A stretch of 41,585 nt of DNA from positions 25,477-67,061 of the forward strand of contig DLMV01000032.1 in the NCBI GenBank assembly GCA_002478225.1, in the 5' to 3' direction. The notes under the pieces were generated by a model. The model was not told the DNA's origin. It saw nothing but the letters and a program-made list of their open reading frames with translations, and searched no databases. Made by a program: the position numbers and the translations under genes. Shown piece after piece: positions 17,285 to 24,392 of this stretch; position 1 is the stretch's first letter, and every line of letters begins with the position of its first letter. This DNA is from Deltaproteobacteria bacterium UBA7527. Lineage in GTDB: Bacteria; Desulfobacterota; Syntrophorhabdia; Syntrophorhabdales; Syntrophorhabdaceae.

Positions 17285-17934
17285 ACATAACGGTCTTTCT
17301 TGCCGACGATCACTCTATTGTTCTCGAAGGGTTGAGGCTATTGCTGGAAACGCAACCGGACATAAAGGTGGTCGGGACTGCCTCGGATGGACGGGAGGCT
17401 GTCAGCCAGGTGGCGAAGCTCCGGCCTGATGTCGTGATAATGGATATTGTCATGCCCGGGCTGAATGGAATAGAGGCGGCAATAAAGATCCGGGAAATGG
17501 ACGTTTCCACGAAGATCATTATGCTGTCCATGTATGCTTCCTCTGAATACATATACCGCTCATTCAATGCCGGTGCATATGGCTATGTGCTCAAAGAGTC
17601 GGCGGGAAATGAGGTCATCAAGGCGGTTCGGGCGGTAAAGAACGAACATCGGTACTTAAGCGAAAAGATCTCCGATATTATCATTGATGATTTTATGAAG
17701 CAATACGAAACTATTCCGAAGAAAAGCCCTTTGGAGCGCTTAAGCCAGCGCGAGCGAGAGATACTGCAGCTCATTACCGAAGGCAGGACAAGCGCGGATA
17801 TTGCCGCTGTCATCTATCTCTCCCCTAAGACCGTTGACACCTACCGCAGCCGGATCATGAAAAAACTGGGCGTCAGCGACCATACAGGCCTTATCAAATT
17901 CGCAATACAACACGGGATTACAACGGCGGAGTGA
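17281..17934 (+). CDS. NarL/LuxR-family response regulator
   Basis: A 217-residue DNA-binding regulator. Receiver about 1-120 with acidic pair Asp9/Asp10 and phosphoacceptor Asp55 in VVIMDIVMPGLNG; a LuxR-type HTH about 152-212 (LSQREREILQLITEGRTSADIA...LSPKTVDTYRSRIMKKLGV). It is translationally coupled to the HisKA_3 kinase (ATGA overlap), which is almost certainly its phosphodonor. It is the only clear DNA-binding regulator in the window and so a candidate to control transcription of the cluster or of the polysaccharide operon (inference; no operator could be assigned). Confidence 0.94.
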   Translation: MNITVFLADDHSIVLEGLRLLLETQPDIKVVGTASDGREAVSQVAKLRPDVVIMDIVMPGLNGIEAAIKIREMDVSTKIIMLSMYASSEYIYRSFNAGAYGYVLKESAGNEVIKAVRAVKNEHRYLSEKISDIIIDDFMKQYETIPKKSPLERLSQREREILQLITEGRTSADIAAVIYLSPKTVDTYRSRIMKKLGVSDHTGLIKFAIQHGITTAE

Positions 17935-17940
17935 CTAAGG

Positions 17941-18018
17941 TGGAATCGGGGGAACGGTGACAAGAGCAAAGATGAAACGGAGAATCGGGGAAACGGAGAG
18001 AGGATCAAAACGAGGGGG
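17941..18018. repeat. AAAGATGAAACGGAGA-type word repeat, left flank of the four-helix gene
   Basis: Degenerate words (GAATCGGGG, AACGGTGACAAGAG, AAAGATGAAACGGAGA) fill the gap between the NarL-type regulator and the four-helix-bundle gene. CAAAGATGAAACGGAGAA, around 17967-17984, is matched in inverse orientation with two differences on the other side of that gene. Confidence 0.6.
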
Positions 18019-18027
18019 GATAAGAAA

Positions 18028-18414
18028 ATGGGAGAGAAAATATCGAGCTATAAAGAATTAAGGGTATATCAGAAAGCTATGGAATCAGCGATGGTAATAT
18101 TTGAGATTACAAAACTGTTCCCTGTGGAAGAAAAGTATTCAATGGTTGATCAGATAAGAAGATCTTCTAGATCTGTTTGTACAAATATTGCAGAGGCTTG
18201 GCGCAAAAGAAGATATAAGGCAGCATTTATTGCAAAAATAAACGACGCAGAAAGCGAGGCGTGTGAGACCCAAGTCTGGGTTGAATTCGCTAATAAATGT
18301 CGATATATCAATGATGATGCTCTGGCTAAACTTAATTTTGCTTATGAAGAAATACTTGCCCAACTAATAAAGATTGTTAGAGAACCTGACAAATGGCTTA
18401 TCCGCTCTAAATAA
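18028..18414 (+). CDS. Four-helix-bundle protein (23S rRNA intervening-sequence/S23 family)
   Basis: A 128-residue protein. It starts with KISSYKELRVYQKAMESAMVIFEITKLFPVEEKYSMVDQIRRSSRSVCTNIAEAW, the hallmark of the four-helix-bundle family first described from ORFs in 23S rRNA intervening sequences and related to the Avd accessory proteins of diversity-generating retroelements. No reverse transcriptase, template repeat or rRNA is present here, so it is a solitary member. Family members form pentameric barrels and may bind nucleic acid; the cellular role of solitary copies is unknown. GAGGGGGG precedes the ATG. It interrupts a signalling cluster and is flanked on both sides by inverted word repeats, suggesting that gene and flanks moved together. 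Confidence 0.88.
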   Translation: MGEKISSYKELRVYQKAMESAMVIFEITKLFPVEEKYSMVDQIRRSSRSVCTNIAEAWRKRRYKAAFIAKINDAESEACETQVWVEFANKCRYINDDALAKLNFAYEEILAQLIKIVREPDKWLIRSK

Positions 18415-18490
18415 TCCCCATTTCATCTTTGCTTTTCACTCCGTCTCTCCGCTTCATCTTTGCCTTTGTCCCTGTTTCCGCTGTTTTTCA
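18415..18490. repeat. Inverted copy of the word repeat, right flank of the four-helix gene
   Basis: Read on the minus strand this contains CAAAGATGAAGCGGAGAG and CAAAGATGAAATGGGG, near-identical to the words left of the gene (CAAAGATGAAACGGAGAA). The pair forms an imperfect inverted repeat around the four-helix-bundle gene. The remaining bases to 18579 hold no gene that I can support. Confidence 0.6.
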
Positions 18491-18579
18491 AGCTTTCCCT
18501 ACACAGATTGTCATACCTTCCTTACATACAAGAACGTAATTAGGTGATATCATTATAAAAAAATAAAACGAGACTATCC

Positions 18580-18954
18580 ATGGCAAAGAAGATCATGGTT
18601 GTCGACGACAACGAACCCTTACGGTCGTTAGTAAAAGAGTTGCTTAATATTTATGCGCCTGACTGCGAAATAATTACCGCGGAGAACGGCGAAAAAAGCA
18701 TCGCTGTTGCGAAAGAAATGGAACCGGACGTTATCTTCATGGACCTGAAGATGCCCGGGATGAACGGCATTGAAGCGACAGCAAAGATAAAAAGCTTTTT
18801 GCCGTCTTCCAGGGTGGTCATATTAACGGGCTTTGTTGATAATAAACTGCTGGAAGATGCCAAATCAGCAGGGGCATGCCATTACATGTTGAAAAATACG
18901 ATGCACAATGAGCTCAAGCCCCTTTTGAAAAGACTGCTCGCAGGTGAAGAGTAA
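18580..18954 (+). CDS. CheY-like single-domain response regulator
   Basis: A 124-residue receiver: acidic pair Asp9/Asp10 (VVDDNEPL), phosphoacceptor Asp55 in VIFMDLKMPGMNG, conserved Thr in VVILTGF, and Lys in YMLKNTM. No output domain. It is separated from the downstream Cache-HD-GYP gene by a 60-bp repeat and may modulate a kinase or phosphodiesterase by protein contact. The ribosome binding site is weak (AACGAGAC), suggesting modest translation. Confidence 0.9.
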   Translation: MAKKIMVVDDNEPLRSLVKELLNIYAPDCEIITAENGEKSIAVAKEMEPDVIFMDLKMPGMNGIEATAKIKSFLPSSRVVILTGFVDNKLLEDAKSAGACHYMLKNTMHNELKPLLKRLLAGEE

Positions 18955-18958
18955 AAAC

Positions 18959-19006
18959 AGTGAGTGAGTGCTTCAGTGTGAGTGGGTGAGTATGTGGGTA
19001 TGTGAG
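18959..19006. repeat. GTGAGTGGGTGAGTATGTGGG word repeat before the HD-GYP gene
   Basis: A fourth copy of the GTGTGGGTATGTGAG theme, here in G-rich orientation with more degenerate units. It runs into the ribosome binding site (GAGGAGAAGG) of the gene at 19015, so it would form the mRNA leader directly before translation initiation. Confidence 0.75.
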
Positions 19007-19014
19007 GAGAAGGT

Positions 19015-21900
19015 ATGATCGATACTTCAAAAAGTATATTGAACTGGATAATGAAGCCGAGATCGTTCTTCCTGATTCAGTTATTGTTATTCGTCGTGAT
19101 ATTCTCCATGACCTTTCATGCCATGTATGATCATTTTATGGATGCTACAAAGGAGGCGGCAGGATCGAATAGCATCCTTGCCAATCGCATTGCAACAATA
19201 ACAAAGGATCGTCACAAATCCATTATCGGCATCCTGCAATCATACGCAACAAGGCCGTTATTGATCGATGCCGTGAACAGAAAAGACCTTGCTGCCGTAA
19301 ACAGACATCTTGACAGCATGAAGAAGAACAATCCGGAGCTCAATGTTGTATTTATTGCAGACAGGAAAGGCGTCCTTTTGGTTAGTCTGCCTTACTATCC
19401 GGAAGCCATAGGCAAAAATCTTTCCTACAGGGATTGGTATAAAGGGGTGGGCCGGGAATGGAAGCCCTATGTATCGGGAGTCTTTAAGTCATCTGCGGAA
19501 GCGGGCAATACTGTTGTAGCGATCGCCGTACCGATTATTGGCGAGAAGGGGAAACCAATAGGAATACTATCCGCTGGACAGCTTACCCTAAACTTCGGCA
19601 ACTTCTTAAAAGATTTTATTTCGGATGATATAGCAAAGGTTACGCTTATAGACCAGTCAGGAAATATTATCTACACCAATCAGTTGCCTTATGAAAAGAA
19701 GATCATGAAATACCATTTTGCTATCTCAAGCGATACGATCACATCTTCTGCCGTCGTGAAGGAATTTATGTGGACCGTTGTGGTTGAAAAAAACAGGGGC
19801 GCAATACTTGCCTCGCTTTCCCCACATTTCATGCAGATCGCGGTTGCCTCCCTCGTACTTTACCTGTTTGTTGGTTTTGTACTGGCCTTTCTACGGAAAC
19901 GCGTCGTATTCAAGCAGGCATTTGCACTGCTTGCTGCTGAAGAGAGAATCAGGGATAGCGAGGAAAGATGCCGCCTGGTAATAGAACGGACAGGCAAGCT
20001 TGTGTACGATTTTGACATTGCTTCGAAGACCGTAAAATTATCGGGTGCGATCCAGGAAGTGACGGGTTATGAGCCAGGCGAGGTAGAAATAGACAGAGAT
20101 TTCTGGAAAGGACACATCCATCCCGATGACCGCGAACCTGTTACCGGTTTTTTGACAAATGTAGTGAAGAGCGGGATGTCTAATTACCGGATCCAGTATC
20201 GGTTCCGGCGCAAGGACGGGTCATACATACACGTGGAGGATAGCGGTGTTGCCTTGAATGATCTAAAAGGGAAGACATGCAGGGTGCTTGCCGTCATGAA
20301 AGATGTTACATATCAATGGCAGGCTGAACGAAATCAGAAACTCGCCATAGAGGTCCTGAAGGTTCTCAACAGGTCAAACGACCTTACCAACATAATCAGG
20401 GACATATTGAAGCTTTTCAAGGAATACACAGACATCGAAGCGATTGCTATTAGGCTCAGGGAAGGTGACGATTATCCCTATTATGTCTATGACGGGTTCA
20501 GTGATGACTTCATTGAGAAAGAAAGGAGTCTCTGCGCCAGGGACGGCCGCAATAACATTATCTGTGATGCGGAAGGCAAACCGCGCCTTGAATGTATATG
20601 TGGATACACCCTGTCAGGCCTGGCTGATCCTTCATACGCGTTCTTTACAGAAAACGGCAGTTTCTGGACGAACAGCACCACGCAACTGCCGGTTCCGTTA
20701 ATTGACGGAGACCGCCTCGGAACGATGAGGAATCGCTGCATGCGCGAAGGATATGAGTCGGTAGCCCTTATCCCGCTTAAGTCAAATGGAGAGGTTATCG
20801 GCCTCTTGCAATTGAATGACCGCAGGGAAGGCTGCTTCATGCCTGGGTTCATCGGCTATCTCGAAGGAATTGCTTCCAGCATTGGAGTTGCTTTAAGGCG
20901 GTTGCAATCAGAAGAAAAACTGAAAGAAAATGAGACAAAATACCGCTCCATCTTCGAGAATTCGATAGAAGGCATCTTCCAGACAGCGCCTGAAGGACAC
21001 TTTGTCAGTGTCAACCCTGCAATGGCCCGAATCCATGGGTTTGCGTCTCCGGAAGAGATGATAGCAGGCGTGGCGAATATTGGCGAACAGCTTTACGTAA
21101 ACCCTGATGACAGGAAAAGATACAAGGCGATCCTGGAAGCGCAAGGGAAAGCTGAGGGTTTCGAGGCGGAGGTTTACCGGAAAGACAAAAGCACGATATG
21201 GACGTCTACCAACGCCCGTGCCGTGAAGGACGGTAGCGGAAAAGTGCTCTACGAAGGCACTGTCCTGGACATTACTGAACGCAAACAGGCAGAGGAAAAT
21301 CAAAGGATATTTGTCAAGGAATTAAAAGACGCTTTCGAAGGGATTGTCACTGCGCTTGGGGCTACAACAGAGATGCGTGACCCTTACACATCAGGCCACC
21401 AGAAGAGGGTAGCGCAACTTGCCTGCGCGATCGCACAGGAGATGGGCTTCCCGGAAGAAAAGATCGGAGAGATCAGGATTGTGGGGTTGCTCCACGACAT
21501 AGGGAAGATGGGCGTGCCGGCGGAGATATTAAGCAAACCGGCAAAACTGACCGAATACGAGTTTAATATCATCCGTGTCCACTCCATGGCAGGATACGAT
21601 ATCCTGAAAGATATAAAGTTCACATGGCCTGTAGCTGATATTGTACTCCAGCATCACGAGAGACTCGATGGCTCGGGCTATCCGCAAGCGCTTAAAAACG
21701 GGAATATCATCTTTGAGGCAAAGATCATAGGGGTTGCAGATGTCGTGGAAGCAATGGTCTCACATAGGCCTTACCGACCCGCCTTAGGGATTGATTCTGC
21801 TCTTGATGAGATAAAGAAGAACAGCGGCAGGCTTTACGATAAAGAAGTGGTCGATGCATGCGCTCGGCTGTTCAGGGAGAAGGGGTTTAGGTTTGAGTAA
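19015..21900 (+). CDS. Membrane HD-GYP c-di-GMP phosphodiesterase (dCache-PAS-GAF-PAS-HD-GYP)
   Basis: A 961-residue protein. TM1 is about 18-38, a periplasmic double-Cache region about 45-270 (GKNLSYRDWYKG motif), TM2 about 273-300, PAS_3-type domain about 318-440, GAF about 445-630, PAS about 640-765 and HD-GYP about 775-961. Catalytic features: HDIGKMG with His near 827, QHHERLDGSGYPQ (HHE and GYP) and HRPYRPA. HD-GYP domains hydrolyse c-di-GMP to pGpG or GMP. The GAF has an unusual cysteine cluster (LCARDGRNNIICD...LECICG) and a SFWTNST motif. The Cache resembles that of the kinase at 12099, so two outputs may respond to similar signals. Strong ribosome binding site GAGGAGAAGG. Confidence 0.92.
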   Translation: MIDTSKSILNWIMKPRSFFLIQLLLFVVIFSMTFHAMYDHFMDATKEAAGSNSILANRIATITKDRHKSIIGILQSYATRPLLIDAVNRKDLAAVNRHLDSMKKNNPELNVVFIADRKGVLLVSLPYYPEAIGKNLSYRDWYKGVGREWKPYVSGVFKSSAEAGNTVVAIAVPIIGEKGKPIGILSAGQLTLNFGNFLKDFISDDIAKVTLIDQSGNIIYTNQLPYEKKIMKYHFAISSDTITSSAVVKEFMWTVVVEKNRGAILASLSPHFMQIAVASLVLYLFVGFVLAFLRKRVVFKQAFALLAAEERIRDSEERCRLVIERTGKLVYDFDIASKTVKLSGAIQEVTGYEPGEVEIDRDFWKGHIHPDDREPVTGFLTNVVKSGMSNYRIQYRFRRKDGSYIHVEDSGVALNDLKGKTCRVLAVMKDVTYQWQAERNQKLAIEVLKVLNRSNDLTNIIRDILKLFKEYTDIEAIAIRLREGDDYPYYVYDGFSDDFIEKERSLCARDGRNNIICDAEGKPRLECICGYTLSGLADPSYAFFTENGSFWTNSTTQLPVPLIDGDRLGTMRNRCMREGYESVALIPLKSNGEVIGLLQLNDRREGCFMPGFIGYLEGIASSIGVALRRLQSEEKLKENETKYRSIFENSIEGIFQTAPEGHFVSVNPAMARIHGFASPEEMIAGVANIGEQLYVNPDDRKRYKAILEAQGKAEGFEAEVYRKDKSTIWTSTNARAVKDGSGKVLYEGTVLDITERKQAEENQRIFVKELKDAFEGIVTALGATTEMRDPYTSGHQKRVAQLACAIAQEMGFPEEKIGEIRIVGLLHDIGKMGVPAEILSKPAKLTEYEFNIIRVHSMAGYDILKDIKFTWPVADIVLQHHERLDGSGYPQALKNGNIIFEAKIIGVADVVEAMVSHRPYRPALGIDSALDEIKKNSGRLYDKEVVDACARLFREKGFRFE

Positions 21901-21918
21901 AGATCGTTTAGGACATGC

Positions 21919-24003
21919 ATGAAAACCTTATTTGAAGGGAAGAAACTATATTCACTGTTTTCTTTGTTGCTATTCCTCGCAGGACTTGTTCTTGTGTATT
22001 GGTTTGCTTTGTTAAAACATAGAGATGACATCAGCTATGAGCGCACAGTGATCACGGCCAGATTAGATAAAGCGCGGGGAGAGATCAGCCGACAGATCGG
22101 CTCCATCATACATCTTTCCCAGGGGCTTGTCAGCCTTGTGAAGATCCAGCACGGAATAACAGAGGCTCAGTTTCTGTCTATGGCACGGGAAATCGTGGCT
22201 AACGAACCCAGAATAAGAAATATAGCCCTTGCCCCTAAGAACATCATTAGGTTCGTGTACCCGATGAAAGGGAATGAACGTGCTCTCGGTTTAAATTATC
22301 TTAAGACTCCCGGTCAACGTGAAGCGGTATTGAGGGCGATCCGGGAGAAAATAACAGTTGTTGCCGGACCGGTCAATCTTGTACAGGGAGGAGTGGGAAT
22401 CATCAGCCGCACCCCGATATTCATGAAAGATTCTCCTGCCTCCAATAGCGGACAGCGCTACTGGGGTATCGCCTCAACAGTTATCGATTTTGATACGTTG
22501 ATGAAAAGCACCGGGTTTGCTGACGGGATGAGCGAAAATATACGTTTTGCTCTTCGAGGCAAGGACGGTCTGGGCGAAGGCGGCGAGATATTCTGGGGCG
22601 ACGGCAGGATATTCACTATGAACCCCATACTTATGGATATTGCGCTGCCTTCAGGGAGCTGGCAGATGGCTGCAATGCCAGCCAGCGGATGGCCTGTATT
22701 TAACCCGCTAAGGTCCTTATATTTTCTTTTTGGATGCATCTTCAGCATGATCTTCTCGGTTTTGTTTTATCAACTTCTTCGGATCAACTCCGCTCTACGG
22801 CAAGGGATAGGGGAACGGCTTAACGCTGAAAACGCACTCCGCCAGAGCGAGGAGAAATACCGCAGTATCTTTGAAAATTCCGTTATGGGAATCTTCCGGA
22901 CCACTCCTGACGGTCATTACCTGAGCATCAACCCGGCCGGGGCCAAAATGTACGGTTATGGATCGCAGGAGGAAATGATACAGTCGGTCACAGACATGGC
23001 TCACCAGATATATGTTCACCCTGAAGACCGGAAACGGTTTAAAGAACTGCTGGAGAGCAACGGATCCGTTGAAGGCTTTGAAGCAGAACATTACACACGG
23101 GACAGGAACAAGATATGGGCCTCGATGAACGCGCGTGTTATCCGTGATGCGTCTGGCGCAATACTTTACTACGAAACAACCTCTGAGAACATCACCAAAC
23201 GAAAACAGGCCGAGGAAGAACTGGAAAAATACCGTTTTCACCTGGAAGACCTCGTTCTGTCAAGGACACAGGAGCTTGAGAGGGCGAAGGAAGCAGCCGA
23301 ATCGGCAGACCGTCTAAAATCCGTTTTTCTCGCCACCATGTCCCATGAGCTTCGCACACCCCTCAATTCGATTATAGGTTTCACAGGCATTCTGCTGCAG
23401 GGTATTGCGGGCCCTCTTAATAAAGAACAGGAAAAACAGCTTGGGATGGTTAAGAAAAGCTCCCAGCATCTCCTCAATCTCATAAATGATGTTCTTGATA
23501 TCTCTAAGATCGAGGCAGGCCAGTTGGAGCTTCAACACGCACCATTTGACCTCCGAAAGTCTATAGAAAACATTATTGATATCGTAACACCGCTTGCCGC
23601 AAAAAAGGATCTGGCCCTTTCCGCATACATTGACGAGACGATTGGTGAATTCACCGGAGATCAGCGGCGGATAGAACAGGCCCTCATCAACCTTATCAAT
23701 AACGCCATTAAGTTCACGGAAAAAGGCAGCGTTACCATCTCGTGCCGAAAAGATGCGTCCCGGATCATAATCGACATAAAAGATACGGGCATCGGCATTA
23801 AGGCTGAAGACATGGAGACGGTCTTTGAAACCTTCAGGCAGGTTGATTCGGGAATAAGCAGAAAACAAGAAGGTACGGGGTTGGGTCTTTCTATATCCAA
23901 AAAGCTCATTCAGCTGATGGAAGGCAAGATCTGGTTAACAAGCGAGTTAGGTTCGGGGAGCACTTTCGGTTTCGCCTTGCCTATCGAAAGGAGAACTGCA
24001 TGA
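21919..24003 (+). CDS. CHASE-PAS sensor histidine kinase
   Basis: A 694-residue membrane kinase. TM1 is about 11-32, a periplasmic CHASE domain about 40-258 (MAREIVANEPRIRNIALAP, GVGIISRTPIF and YWGIASTVIDFDTLM are typical), TM2 about 266-287, PAS about 310-430, a coiled-coil 430-465, HisKA with His476 in LATMSHELRTPLNSIIGFTG, and HATPase with NNAIKF, DTGIGI and GTGLGL. CHASE domains sense extracellular small molecules, such as cytokinin-like ligands in plants; bacterial ligands are mostly unknown. Its stop overlaps the next regulator (ATGA), which in turn overlaps a REC-HD-GYP gene, so these three are a translationally coupled phosphorylation module. The PAS domain and N-terminal anchor are paralogous to neighbouring genes. 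Confidence 0.92.
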   Translation: MKTLFEGKKLYSLFSLLLFLAGLVLVYWFALLKHRDDISYERTVITARLDKARGEISRQIGSIIHLSQGLVSLVKIQHGITEAQFLSMAREIVANEPRIRNIALAPKNIIRFVYPMKGNERALGLNYLKTPGQREAVLRAIREKITVVAGPVNLVQGGVGIISRTPIFMKDSPASNSGQRYWGIASTVIDFDTLMKSTGFADGMSENIRFALRGKDGLGEGGEIFWGDGRIFTMNPILMDIALPSGSWQMAAMPASGWPVFNPLRSLYFLFGCIFSMIFSVLFYQLLRINSALRQGIGERLNAENALRQSEEKYRSIFENSVMGIFRTTPDGHYLSINPAGAKMYGYGSQEEMIQSVTDMAHQIYVHPEDRKRFKELLESNGSVEGFEAEHYTRDRNKIWASMNARVIRDASGAILYYETTSENITKRKQAEEELEKYRFHLEDLVLSRTQELERAKEAAESADRLKSVFLATMSHELRTPLNSIIGFTGILLQGIAGPLNKEQEKQLGMVKKSSQHLLNLINDVLDISKIEAGQLELQHAPFDLRKSIENIIDIVTPLAAKKDLALSAYIDETIGEFTGDQRRIEQALINLINNAIKFTEKGSVTISCRKDASRIIIDIKDTGIGIKAEDMETVFETFRQVDSGISRKQEGTGLGLSISKKLIQLMEGKIWLTSELGSGSTFGFALPIERRTA

Positions 24004-24392
24004 AGAAGAAAATCCTGATAATTGAAGACAATGAACAGAACCTCTACCTCATCAGGTATATTCTTGAGGATTGCGGCTATGAGGTCTTTTCTGCGACCGA
24101 TGGCGAAAAAGGCATAAAAATGGCATCATCGCTCCTGCCGGATGCGATCCTGTTAGACATCCAGTTGCCCGTGATGGATGGTTACACCGTCGCACGGAAT
24201 TTAAGGCAGAATGCCTACCTCGCCGATACGCCCATTATTGCAGTGACGTCTTACGCGATGCCGGGCGACAGGGAAAAAGCCATGGAATCCGGCTGCAGCG
24301 GCTATATAGAAAAACCTATTGACCCGGATAGATTCGCTGCACAAGTTGAAGAGGCTTTAACCATGAAAGATGATGCAAAGGAGGTTGAATGA
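24000..24392 (+). CDS. DivK-like single-domain response regulator
   Basis: A 130-residue receiver with acidic pair Glu9/Asp10 (IIEDNEQNLYLIRYIL), Asp53 in AILLDIQLPVMDGYTVA and Lys in YIEKPIDP. The sequence is of the DivK/PleD-receiver type. It overlaps by 4 bp with both the CHASE kinase upstream and the REC-PAS-HD-GYP gene downstream, so the kinase is its likely donor. Having no output, it may compete with or relay to the downstream REC-HD-GYP. Confidence 0.92.
   Translation: MKKKILIIEDNEQNLYLIRYILEDCGYEVFSATDGEKGIKMASSLLPDAILLDIQLPVMDGYTVARNLRQNAYLADTPIIAVTSYAMPGDREKAMESGCSGYIEKPIDPDRFAAQVEEALTMKDDAKEVE

Noticed and set aside
18028..18414. Part of a diversity-generating retroelement (Avd homologue)
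   Set aside because: No reverse transcriptase, template/variable repeat or target gene is visible in the window.
18028..18414. ORF of a 23S rRNA intervening sequence
   Set aside because: No rRNA sequence flanks it.
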